NCBI GenBank assembly: GCA_020845515.1 | Contig: JADLFQ010000108.1 | Location: forward strand, 1 to 34,277 | Length of the DNA stretch: 34,277 nucleotides | Direction of reading: 5' to 3' | Source of the DNA: Anaerolineaceae bacterium | GTDB lineage: Bacteria; Chloroflexota; Anaerolineae; Anaerolineales; Anaerolineaceae | In this document: piece after piece, positions 7,842 through 14,554 of the stretch | Numbering within the stretch: position 1 is the stretch's first letter | How the letters are laid out: every line of letters starts with the position of its first letter | The notes under the pieces: generated by a model | What the model saw: only the letters and a program-made list of their open reading frames with translations | Told to the model about the DNA's origin: nothing | Databases searched by the model: none | Made by a program: the position numbers and the translations under genes

Positions 7842-8768
7842 TCAGGGGTTTTCTGCCTGTGCTGTTTCCGTTTGAGCTATCTCGGTTTGCCCTTGCGCAA
7901 TTGCTGTGGCTGTTTGGGCTTGCGAAGTTGCCTGAATTGATTGGGCGGTGGCTGTTTGTGCCTGAGAAGTGGCAAGATTGTCTGCTTCTGCGGTGAGGGT
8001 GAGCGCCTGCTGCGCCTCAGCAGTCTGCTGCACGGCTGCTGTTGCTGTTAAATCCAGCGTGGCAGTTGGAGTGGGTGTGGCTGACTGTGTCGGCGGGCGT
8101 GCTGTTGGCGAGCGGGTAGGGGTAAAACGCGGGGGGGTGTTAGGCACGTGAATGGATTGTCCTGCATAGATCAACGTTGAGCTCCCCAGGCAATTAGCCT
8201 CTTGTAGTTGACTGACCCCTATTCCGTATGCGAGCCCGATGCTGAAGAGCGTATCTTCCGGCTGGACAATATAGCGAATCCAGTTAGCCGGAGGGCCACA
8301 GCTGCTGCGTGTAGGGGTGGGGAAGAAAGAAAGCGTCGCGGTGGCAGATTGAAGAGCAGTTTGACTGGGAACAGGAGGGAGAGGTGGAAGGAAAATTACT
8401 GTACCGGCCTGCAAGTTATCGCCAATCAGACAGTTTTGTCTCTTAATCTCTTGCGGAGATATCGCGTAGGTTTCAGAAAGGGCTAGGAACGTATCCCCTG
8501 TCATCAGTGTGTAAGCTTGCCAGCCGGCGGGCGATGGACAGGTGGTGGGCGCTGGAGGGAGGGTGGGGATGATGCGTGAAGGCGGAGAAAGTGGTGTTCC
8601 TGTTTTGATGCTGCCGGCGCTGCTGTTAGTAGGGTTGGCGCTTTCCAGAGTGGACATGGATAAGACAGACGCCCCTTCAATGAGAGAGAGGGATAAAGCA
8701 CCTAAAACAAGGAGGATGGAGATGCTCCCTGCGGCTAACCCTGAAAATAAATCCTGAAAAGGTTTCAT
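7842..8768 (-). CDS. membrane-anchored protein with two LysM domains
   Basis: An N-terminal hydrophobic segment (~12-35) anchors the protein. A Ser/Thr/Pro-rich linker is followed by two LysM domains, ~86-132 (AYTLMTGDTFLALSETYAI...GTVIFLPP) and ~163-210 (IRYIVQPEDTLFSIGLAYGI...GQSIHVPN). LysM domains bind N-acetylglucosamine-containing glycans such as peptidoglycan. Each has a Cys before it and another after the NC(L) turn, which suggests disulfides and export. Residues ~215-308 are low-complexity Pro/Thr and then Ala/Thr/Gln, unlike any catalytic domain. The start overlaps the stop of the kinase-like gene as ATGA (8765-8768), so the two are translationally coupled. No enzymatic domain is visible; a sensor accessory or wall-tethering role is inferred. 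Confidence 0.85.
   Translation of the reverse strand: MKPFQDLFSGLAAGSISILLVLGALSLSLIEGASVLSMSTLESANPTNSSAGSIKTGTPLSPPSRIIPTLPPAPTTCPSPAGWQAYTLMTGDTFLALSETYAISPQEIKRQNCLIGDNLQAGTVIFLPPLPPVPSQTALQSATATLSFFPTPTRSSCGPPANWIRYIVQPEDTLFSIGLAYGIGVSQLQEANCLGSSTLIYAGQSIHVPNTPPRFTPTRSPTARPPTQSATPTPTATLDLTATAAVQQTAEAQQALTLTAEADNLATSQAQTATAQSIQATSQAQTATAIAQGQTEIAQTETAQAENP
7845..8048 (-). repeat. Ala/Thr/Gln low-complexity tail of the LysM protein
   Basis: The last 68 residues of the LysM protein are almost only Ala, Thr, Gln, Ser and Glu. A ten-residue unit ATSQAQTATA occurs twice, at residues 266-275 and 280-289. The segment is likely extended or coiled and probably arose by internal duplication. Confidence 0.7.
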
Positions 8769-11092
8769 TTTGACAGGTTGGTGTTGTCTCGGGCAAGTGC
8801 ATCCGGCTGCACTGGCAAAGAGATATTAAAAATGGCGCCTTTTCCAGGGATACTCTCAACCCAGATCTTTCCCCCTTGTGCTTCTGTGAGGGTTTGAGCA
8901 ATTGATAGCCCGACGCCGGTGTCGCCCAGTCCCTGAACAAGCGCGTTTTCTGCGCGAACCTGACGCGAGAAAATGCGACCTATATCTTCTGTCGCAATCC
9001 CTCCTCCTGAATCAGCTACCTTGAGGAGCAAATAAAAATCGCCGCTCTCGCTTTCCTCTAGAGATAGTTTCAGGTCTATGGCGCCTTCGGGAGGGGTGGC
9101 CGCGCCTGCATTTTGCAGCAAATGCATAATAATCTGTTGGATCGCATCCCGATCGGCTTGAATCAAGGGCAGGGTGTCTGGCAAATCCACACGCAAGGTG
9201 AGATTCTTCTCTCGAAGTTGCGAGGCTGTTTCGGTGAGGGCGTCATCTATAACTGTGGTGATATCCATTAGCTCTGGCTGGTATTGGACTTCTTCATCAG
9301 CTGCGCTGGAAACCCTGATGAGGTCACCGAGCAAGGTATTCATGCGTTCAATAGAGCTCTTAATGCGCTCCAGGAATTTTCTTTGCAGTTCCCCTAAAAT
9401 ACCGACTGATTCTGTCATCAGGAGGTCAGTATAGCCGGCGATCGAAGCCATTGGCTGACGAATTTCTTGTACGAGGGAGACCATCACTTCTCTGTGACCG
9501 TCTGGTTCGCGGTGGGTGTCGCGGTTTTGCATTTCCAGTGAGAGGATCTTCATGTTTGCGCCAGCCAGTGCATTTTGCAGATGGGCGACTTCTTCGAGTG
9601 CCAAGTGTAATTCTGATTCAAAGTGTTGTATGTTGGCGCCCCGCCCTTCTGTAAGCAGATCATTTGAATTCAAAGCCGCGTGAAGCTGGTCATTCTCTGC
9701 TTGTAGGTTTGCGATGATCGCTTGCAGATCCTTCTGGATGGCAACAAAATCTTCTTTTTGAGAGTTTCCTTCCTGTTTGCCTGCATTCTGCTCTACACTT
9801 TCCCCTTCAGAAGAAGGCGTCTCTCCAGCCTCCTTTTCAGACTGCCCTGAATAAGAATTAACCTTTGAGAGGGAGCGGGCAATTTCTGTGGACAGTGTCA
9901 TCAGAAAAGCCTGGTCATCAGTATCCCAAATTCTGTTCGAGTAAGGCGAAAGCAGCAAAAGCCCCCAAGGCGTTTTCTTGTCAACTGTCAGGGGAATTAG
10001 CAAGAGCTCTCCGGGTTTTTCAAGACCAATTGTTTGTGTCAACACCTCGAAATCAGGAATGCTTTGGCTCTTGCCTTCCAGCCGGAGCGGTTTTTCACGC
10101 TGTAATGCGCCGTAAAGTGCGGGCAGACGGCCTTTTTCGAAAACTGTCCCTGGCAAAGATTCCTCGCGCAATAGATCGTAGCCGCAGAGAATTTCGAGTT
10201 CGTTCGCGCTTGGAGAGTGGAGCAGATAACAGAGATCTACCATCATCGTTTGTGAGATTGCTTTTGTTAGGTCTTTATAGAAAGGAACTGCCTCACGCTG
10301 GCCGATGAGCTGTATCCACGCATGAATGGCGCGTGGATCTGTTTTCCATTGTTTCCTGCCTGCAAGATCTCCCTCTTGTTCCGGCGACGGGGTTTCAGGA
10401 ACAGCAACCCCATGAACATGTTGTGCCAGGGCAGGAAGCAGCGGGTAGGAACATAACTGAAAAAGGCGCACAATGGCGGGAAAATCGCCATTTACCGGTC
10501 CCCACATAAGGTGAAAAACTGCACCTGCTGCTGAAAAGAAGAGCATGGTGAAACCAAACCCCCAACCGGCCGGGCGCTGGAAGAGCAACAAAAGAATTCC
10601 AGCCACCGCGATGAAAATTGAGAAAACCTGCCAGCCCCAGTCCAGACCGCTGGAATTGAAGAAGGGGGCGTTAAACTGGTTGTTCCAGGCTGTTATTGTG
10701 AAGAGATAGAGGACGAGAATAGCAAAATTGAGCAAACCTGTGGCAATATCGGCGAAGCGCGCCGGTGTGGGAAAGCTCCATAACCAGATAATCCACACCA
10801 AGCTGATTGCCGTAATGGCACGTTCTGCCGGCGGGAGCAAGAAGTGCGGGTTTGCCAGTCCTTGCCAGGAGAGACCGCTGATCACAAATAATACGATCTG
10901 ACCCACTAGTAAAACTGCAAGCCCGAACAAGATGCGACGTGTATAAATGAAATGACTGGAGCGCTTGGCTGCCAACACGGATTGAAAGGCGGCCATCGTG
11001 GAGAATACCAATACGAGATGGTAGATTAGATTCCCCGGCGGAGTGGTCAAGATTGTAAATATTTGCTGAATAAAATTATCCATGCGCCTCAT
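8765..11092 (-). CDS. 7TM-GAF sensor histidine-kinase-like protein lacking the phosphoacceptor His
   Basis: This 775-residue membrane sensor starts with about seven hydrophobic helices (~20-235). A GAF-like domain follows (~265-415), then a Glu/Gln-rich coiled coil (~440-530), a HisKA-like dimerisation helix (~537-600) and a HATPase domain (~640-765). The ATP site looks usable: N-box MHLLQNA with the second Asn kept, G1 DSGGGI and G2 GDTGVGLSI. The motif that should read HE(L/I)RTP is QEIRQP, so position 542 is Gln (CAA at 9469-9467) instead of His. Autophosphorylation in the usual way is therefore not expected. It heads an operon with the LysM and LCP genes and no response regulator, so it may signal by conformation or through a partner kinase. 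The start could also be ATG 11083. Confidence 0.88.
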   Translation of the reverse strand: MRRMDNFIQQIFTILTTPPGNLIYHLVLVFSTMAAFQSVLAAKRSSHFIYTRRILFGLAVLLVGQIVLFVISGLSWQGLANPHFLLPPAERAITAISLVWIIWLWSFPTPARFADIATGLLNFAILVLYLFTITAWNNQFNAPFFNSSGLDWGWQVFSIFIAVAGILLLLFQRPAGWGFGFTMLFFSAAGAVFHLMWGPVNGDFPAIVRLFQLCSYPLLPALAQHVHGVAVPETPSPEQEGDLAGRKQWKTDPRAIHAWIQLIGQREAVPFYKDLTKAISQTMMVDLCYLLHSPSANELEILCGYDLLREESLPGTVFEKGRLPALYGALQREKPLRLEGKSQSIPDFEVLTQTIGLEKPGELLLIPLTVDKKTPWGLLLLSPYSNRIWDTDDQAFLMTLSTEIARSLSKVNSYSGQSEKEAGETPSSEGESVEQNAGKQEGNSQKEDFVAIQKDLQAIIANLQAENDQLHAALNSNDLLTEGRGANIQHFESELHLALEEVAHLQNALAGANMKILSLEMQNRDTHREPDGHREVMVSLVQEIRQPMASIAGYTDLLMTESVGILGELQRKFLERIKSSIERMNTLLGDLIRVSSAADEEVQYQPELMDITTVIDDALTETASQLREKNLTLRVDLPDTLPLIQADRDAIQQIIMHLLQNAGAATPPEGAIDLKLSLEESESGDFYLLLKVADSGGGIATEDIGRIFSRQVRAENALVQGLGDTGVGLSIAQTLTEAQGGKIWVESIPGKGAIFNISLPVQPDALARDNTNLSK

Positions 11093-11106
11093 CCTGCCTA
11101 TTAGAG

Positions 11107-11112
11107 ATTATA
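11107..11112 (-). promoter_or_regulatory. -10 box upstream of the envelope operon
   Basis: A perfect TATAAT on the minus strand (11112-11107) lies 15 nt before the ATG at 11092. No good -35 hexamer is seen at the right distance, so support is moderate. The rest of the stretch between this gene and the arg promoter (about 11113-11283) shows no gene or clear structure. Confidence 0.4.
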
Positions 11113-11283
11113 GCATGTCGCGCCAAATCTACTTTCTTTCTGGCTGCGGTAGATTTCGGAGAACCAGAAAACACATCTGCGGGAAAGGTTGCAAGACATG
11201 TACCTTTAACGTGTTTCTTTGAAGGTTTCTTTGGCAAAATTACAGTAAGAAGATATCAACAGGGATAATCGGCAACAATTTGC

Positions 11284-11311
11284 TTGACAGGTGGCGGCGA
11301 TGGAATATAAT
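11284..11311 (+). promoter_or_regulatory. strong sigma70-type promoter of the arg leader-argGH operon
   Basis: Consensus TTGACA (11284-11289) and consensus TATAAT (11306-11311) are separated by 16 bp. The predicted transcription start is 11318-11319, on the first base of a short ORF rather than upstream of argG. Confidence 0.85.
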
Positions 11312-11315
11312 TCAC

Positions 11316-11337
11316 CCAATGAAATTCATTTCATTGG
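11316..11337 (+). promoter_or_regulatory. palindrome with ARG-box spacing at the arg transcription start
   Basis: CCAATGAAAT (11316-11325) and ATTTCATTGG (11328-11337) are perfect 10-bp inverted arms around TC. The half-sites TGAA and TTCA are 6 bp apart, as in the ArgR operator consensus TGAAT-wwww-ATTCA, with one mismatch in each arm and a C in the centre. It overlaps the predicted start site and the first codons of the leader ORF, a sensible repressor position. ArgR is not encoded in the window, so the identity of the binder is inference. Confidence 0.55.
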
Positions 11338-11369
11338 CCCAACGCGCTCGACGCCCCTTTGGCAGATAA
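11319..11369 (+). CDS. arginine-rich leader peptide, 16 codons, apparently leaderless
   Basis: ATG at 11319-11321 opens a 16-codon ORF, MKFISLAQRARRPFGR, ended by TAA at 11367-11369. Four of the 16 codons are Arg (CGC 11343, CGA 11349, CGC 11352, AGA 11364), three of them clustered. There is no room for a Shine-Dalgarno sequence because TATAAT ends 8 nt upstream, so the ribosome would start at the 5' end of the mRNA. It sits before a mutually exclusive antiterminator and terminator and then argG, the layout of an amino-acid attenuator in which ribosome stalling at Arg codons reports arginine or charged tRNA-Arg scarcity. Not proven to be translated. Confidence 0.75.
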   Translation: MKFISLAQRARRPFGR

Positions 11370-11374
11370 CCCCA

Positions 11375-11448
11375 GAGGTGGTTTCGTATGCCTGGATCAG
11401 ATGATTAAGTGTTGAAAACTGATAAATGCAAAGAATACCCTCCACCTC
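11375..11448 (+). promoter_or_regulatory. antiterminator hairpin of the argGH attenuator
   Basis: GAGGTGG (11375-11381) pairs perfectly with CCACCTC (11442-11448), which is the inner 5' arm plus loop of the terminator. Two nested helices support the fold: GTAT (11386-11389) with ATAC (11435-11438), and ATCAG (11396-11400) with CTGAT (11419-11423). A ribosome stopped at the leader TAA (11367) would cover most of 11375-11381 and prevent this pairing. One stalled at the clustered Arg codons would leave it free. Confidence 0.7.
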
Positions 11449-11466
11449 GGAGGGTTTTATTTTTTT
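11437..11466 (+). terminator. intrinsic terminator in the argG leader (attenuator)
   Basis: ACCCTCC (11437-11443) and GGAGGGT (11449-11455) form a 7-bp GC-rich stem around ACCTC, followed by TTTTATTTTTTT. It lies directly before the argG ribosome binding site, after the promoter and leader ORF, so it must act as a conditional terminator rather than as the end of an upstream gene. Confidence 0.85.
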
Positions 11467-11476
11467 GGAGGAGAAG

Positions 11477-12730
11477 ATGATCGAGAAAAAAGATATTAAA
11501 AAAACGGTTCTGGCCTATTCAGGTGGTTTGGATACTTCGGTAATTGTCCCATGGCTGCGGGAGAATTACAACTGTGAAGTAATTTGTTATTGCGCAGATG
11601 TGGGGCAGGAAGAAGAACTGGATCATTTGGAGGAGAGAGCGCTTGAAAGCGGCGCAAGCAAGCTGATCATAGAAGATTTGCGGGAAGAATTTGCAAGCAA
11701 CTACATCTTTAAATTGTTAAAATCCGGCGCGGTTTACGAACGCAAGTATCTCTTGGGAACCTCGATTGCCCGGCCTTTGATTGCAAAACGCCAGGTGGAA
11801 ATTGCTGAGGCCGAAGGAGCGGATGCCGTGGCGCACGGCTGCACCGGAAAAGGAAACGACCAGGTTCGTTTTGAACTGGCATTTACGGCGTTGAACCCGG
11901 GATTGAAAATTATTGCACCGTGGCGCGAGTGGAACATCTCTTCCCGCGAGGATGCACAAGATTATTTGAAGGCACGCGGTTTGCCTGTCCCGGAGAAAAA
12001 CCCCTCACTCTACAGCCGCGATCGCAACCTTTGGCATATTTCACATGAAGGCGGATCTTTGGAAAACTGTAACCATGCGCCGGACGATGATGTGTTTATG
12101 ATGAGCGTATCACCTGAGGAAGCACCGGATAAAGCGGAAGAAATTGTGCTGGGGTTTGAACAGGGGTGCCCGGTAACCTTGAATGGAGAGTCATTTTCAC
12201 CAGCTACTCTGATTGCCAAATTGAACGCACTGGGGGGAAAGCACGCCATTGGGCGGGTGGACCTTGTGGAGAATCGGTTGGTGGGAATGAAGTCTCGCGG
12301 CGTATATGAGACACCGGGGGGAACAATTCTCTATACAGCGCATAAGGAACTGGAGTCGATCACATTAGACCGGGACACCTTGCATTACAAGGATACGGTC
12401 GCAGAAAAATATGCTGAAATGTTATATTTTGGACAGTGGTTCACCCCATTGCGCGAGGCGCTGGATGCCTTTTTTGAAAGCACACAACAGAATGTTACTG
12501 GAACTGTGAAGTTGAAGTTGTACAAAGGAAATACAATTATCACCGGTCGCACCAGCCCTTACTCTTTGTACCGTGAGGAATTTGCCACTTTCGGACATTC
12601 ACCGGTTTATGACCACAGTGATGCGGCAGGATTTATCCGCTTGTTTGGATTGTCTTCCAAGGTTAAAGCAATGATGGATATGGGCGTGCATTTGCCTCCT
12701 GTAAAAATTGATGAAATTCAAAGGGATTAA
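11477..12730 (+). CDS. argG: argininosuccinate synthase
   Basis: ArgG condenses citrulline and aspartate with ATP to argininosuccinate, the penultimate step of arginine synthesis. The nucleotide-binding P-loop-like motif [16 protein letters not shown] lies at residues ~11-26. Further family signatures are [23 protein letters not shown] and [14 protein letters not shown]. The 417-residue length is normal. ATG 11477 was chosen because GGAGGAG (11467-11473) precedes it; the ATG at 11426 would begin before the terminator hairpin and add 17 unrelated residues. argH follows 3 bp after the stop. Expression is probably controlled by the attenuator and palindrome upstream. Confidence 0.97.
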   Translation: MIEKKDIKKTVLAYSGGLDTSVIVPWLRENYNCEVICYCADVGQEEELDHLEERALESGASKLIIEDLREEFASNYIFKLLKSGAVYERKYLLGTSIARPLIAKRQVEIAEAEGADAVAHGCTGKGNDQVRFELAFTALNPGLKIIAPWREWNISSREDAQDYLKARGLPVPEKNPSLYSRDRNLWHISHEGGSLENCNHAPDDDVFMMSVSPEEAPDKAEEIVLGFEQGCPVTLNGESFSPATLIAKLNALGGKHAIGRVDLVENRLVGMKSRGVYETPGGTILYTAHKELESITLDRDTLHYKDTVAEKYAEMLYFGQWFTPLREALDAFFESTQQNVTGTVKLKLYKGNTIITGRTSPYSLYREEFATFGHSPVYDHSDAAGFIRLFGLSSKVKAMMDMGVHLPPVKIDEIQRD

Positions 12731-12733
12731 AAG

Positions 12734-14101
12734 ATGAAGCTGTGGGGCGGGCGTTTTTCGGAAAATCTAAATACTCTGGCTGCCAGGATGAACTCTTCTC
12801 TGGGGTTTGATCAGAGACTGGCAAAGATGGATATCCAAGGCAGTAAAGCCTGGGCAAAAGCGCTGGCAGGCGCTGGTATTGTGAATGAGGAAGAGCTCGC
12901 CCACCTTTTGCAGGGTCTGGAAAAGATTAATGGGGAATTCGAAGAGTCAAAGTTTGTCTATCACGAATCGGACGAAGACATTCATACTGCGGTGGAGCGG
13001 CGGTTAAAAGAGATTGCCGGCCCGGTTGCAGGAAAACTGCATACCGGACGGAGCCGGAACGATCAGGTTGCAACAGATTTCCGCCTTTGGGTTTTGGACG
13101 CCATCCCACGGTTGGATGAGTTGGTTAAAACACTGCAATGGACGCTGGTAGAGAGGGCAGAGGGTGATATCGGGACGATCCTTCCTGGCTACACCCATAT
13201 GCAGCAAGCCCAACCTGTGCTGCTCAGCCATTGGTGGCTGTGGCATTTTTGGATGTTGCAAAGAGACCGCGACCGGCTGTTGGACCTTGCCGAAGAAACG
13301 GCAGTTTTGCCTTTGGGGTGCGGCGCACTGGCGGGAAGCAGTTTCCCTATAGACCGCTTTGCACTTGCCAGCGAACTGGGTTTTCGGCGGCCATTTCCAA
13401 ACAGCCTTGATGCGGTTTCTGATCGGGATTTTGCAGCGGCCCTTCTCTTTTGGGCGTCCTTGCTCGGAGTGCACCTCAGCCGCCTTTCAGAAGCATTAAT
13501 CCTCTACTCAAGCCGAGAATTCGCGTTTATTCGTCTCTCAGACGCCTTCTCCACCGGTTCCAGCCTAATGCCTCAGAAGAAAAACCCCGATTTGCTTGAA
13601 CTGACCAGAGCGCAAAGCGGAAAACTGATTGGCTTGTTGGCCGGTCTGCTGGCGGTATTGAAAGGCCTGCCCTCGGCTTACGACAAAGACCTGCAGGAAG
13701 ATAAACTTGCAGTATTTGAAGCGGTGGACCGGTTAACGGATTCTCTGCCAGTAATGAGCGGGCTGCTTGCCTCCCTGGAGGTGAACCAAAGCAGGATGCG
13801 GGAAGCACTGGATGCGAATATGATGGCAACCGATCTGGCAGACTACTTGGTACGAAAAGGCATCCCGTTTCGGGAAGCACACGAAGCAGTGGGCCGGGGG
13901 GTACAAAAAGCGGAAGAATTAAGGATACTGCTCTCTGAGATGCCCGTTGAAGATTGGCGGGAAATTCACCCCGCTTTTGAAAGTGACATGGTGGAGGAAT
14001 TTTCTCCTGAAAAATCCGTAGAGCACCGCTCGGCGTTTGGTGGTACATCACCACAGGCGGTGTTGGAACAGCTTGCCCTGGCCCGGCAGGTCTTGGGCTG
14101 A
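12734..14101 (+). CDS. argH: argininosuccinate lyase
   Basis: ArgH splits argininosuccinate into arginine and fumarate. The 455-residue protein begins with KLWGGRFSE, has HTGRSRNDQVATDFRLW (substrate binding), GYTHMQQAQPVLLSHW, and the fumarase/lyase superfamily signature SSLMPQKKNPD with the catalytic Ser loop. The C-terminal helical domain is complete (FREAHEAVGRGVQ). The start is 3 bp after the argG stop, with AAGGGA in the argG end as ribosome binding site, so both genes share the arginine-responsive leader. No terminator follows; the next promoter is at 14142. Confidence 0.97.
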   Translation: MKLWGGRFSENLNTLAARMNSSLGFDQRLAKMDIQGSKAWAKALAGAGIVNEEELAHLLQGLEKINGEFEESKFVYHESDEDIHTAVERRLKEIAGPVAGKLHTGRSRNDQVATDFRLWVLDAIPRLDELVKTLQWTLVERAEGDIGTILPGYTHMQQAQPVLLSHWWLWHFWMLQRDRDRLLDLAEETAVLPLGCGALAGSSFPIDRFALASELGFRRPFPNSLDAVSDRDFAAALLFWASLLGVHLSRLSEALILYSSREFAFIRLSDAFSTGSSLMPQKKNPDLLELTRAQSGKLIGLLAGLLAVLKGLPSAYDKDLQEDKLAVFEAVDRLTDSLPVMSGLLASLEVNQSRMREALDANMMATDLADYLVRKGIPFREAHEAVGRGVQKAEELRILLSEMPVEDWREIHPAFESDMVEEFSPEKSVEHRSAFGGTSPQAVLEQLALARQVLG

Positions 14102-14141
14102 AGAAATAAAAGATACTTGACTTATTATAAAATCTCTTCCC

Positions 14142-14170
14142 TTGACGCGATTCTCTGCTTCTGTTAATAT
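14142..14170 (+). promoter_or_regulatory. sigma70-type promoter of the ribozyme-like RNA and glnA
   Basis: TTGACG (14142-14147) and TAATAT (14165-14170) are separated by 17 bp. The predicted start is near 14177, giving a leader of about 380 nt before the glnA start codon. An additional TTGACT at 14117 has no -10 partner. Confidence 0.65.
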
Positions 14171-14224
14171 CATTGTGTGGTGATAGGAAACGCTTGCTCT
14201 TTACAAATAAATATTTGGAGAATT

Positions 14225-14431
14225 AGCGGCTGAATCTCATCCTCACAGGATGAGATGACGAGGTGGAGGTTCCTTTCTGCGAAGAGAGTGCTAACCCAGG
14301 AGTAAAACTCCGGGGAAAATCGAGAGATCAGCGGATGCCTCTGGAGCCTGTTCACGGGCTTCTTTCTCCCTTTCGAAAAAGTATAGTATGAAAAGAACCG
14401 GCGACGGTTTTAACAAACTCTGTACAGTGAA
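14225..14431 (+). ncRNA. glmS-ribozyme-like RNA in the glnA leader
   Basis: The RNA follows the glmS ribozyme order. TTA|GCGGCTGA comes where A|GCGCC(A/U)GA is expected, with cleavage predicted after 14225. P1 is a perfect 10-bp hairpin (14234-14243 with 14247-14256). GACGAGGTGGAGG (14257-14269) and ATCGAGAGATCAGCGGATG plus CCTC (14319-14341) match the conserved core and close P3 (GAGG with CCTC). A 6-bp hairpin (14343-14348/14357-14362) has loop TTCAC (14351-14355) complementary to GTGAA at 14427-14431, as in the 3' pseudoknot of the known ribozyme. A hairpin with GCGA loop (14394-14411) fits P4.1. Deviations: C4 is G, the facing GGCGG is AGCGG, and two hairpins (14273-14288, 14295-14314) are inserted. 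Known members sense glucosamine-6-phosphate and precede glmS; here glnA follows. Confidence 0.75.
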
Positions 14432-14475
14432 ACGCATTATCCTGGCATGGGTGTGGTTTTAATTTTGCGGATAGG

Positions 14476-14510
14476 ATGCCGAAACCCCTCAAGGTTAATT
14501 GTTTCGGCAT
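14476..14510 (+). promoter_or_regulatory. 10-bp hairpin between the ribozyme-like RNA and glnA
   Basis: ATGCCGAAAC (14476-14485) and GTTTCGGCAT (14501-14510) are perfect inverted arms around 15 nt. There is no T-tract directly after it; TTTTT occurs only at 14530-14534. It may stabilise a processed glnA mRNA or form part of an expression platform. Confidence 0.5.
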
Positions 14511-14554
14511 GCCTTTGCATACTATTGGCTTTTTAAAGGATACGGAGGAACGAT

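Noticed and set aside
11107-11318. Shared bidirectional operator between the envelope operon and the arg operon.
   Set aside because: Apart from the palindrome at the arg start, no symmetric element was found between the two promoters, which are about 170 bp apart.
11426-11476. An upstream ATG would extend ArgG by 17 residues ([17 protein letters not shown]).
   Set aside because: Those codons run through the intrinsic terminator and its T-tract, there is no ribosome binding site before it, and GGAGGAG directly precedes ATG 11477.
14170-14355. A 61-codon minus-strand frame across the glnA leader.
   Set aside because: The region is a structured RNA under a plus-strand promoter; the frame has no ribosome binding site and no recognisable features.
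14225-14431. T-box leader or one of the known glutamine riboswitches before glnA.
   Set aside because: No T-box motif (AGGGTGGNACCGCG) and none of the conserved segments I associate with glutamine riboswitches; the conserved strings match the glmS ribozyme core instead.
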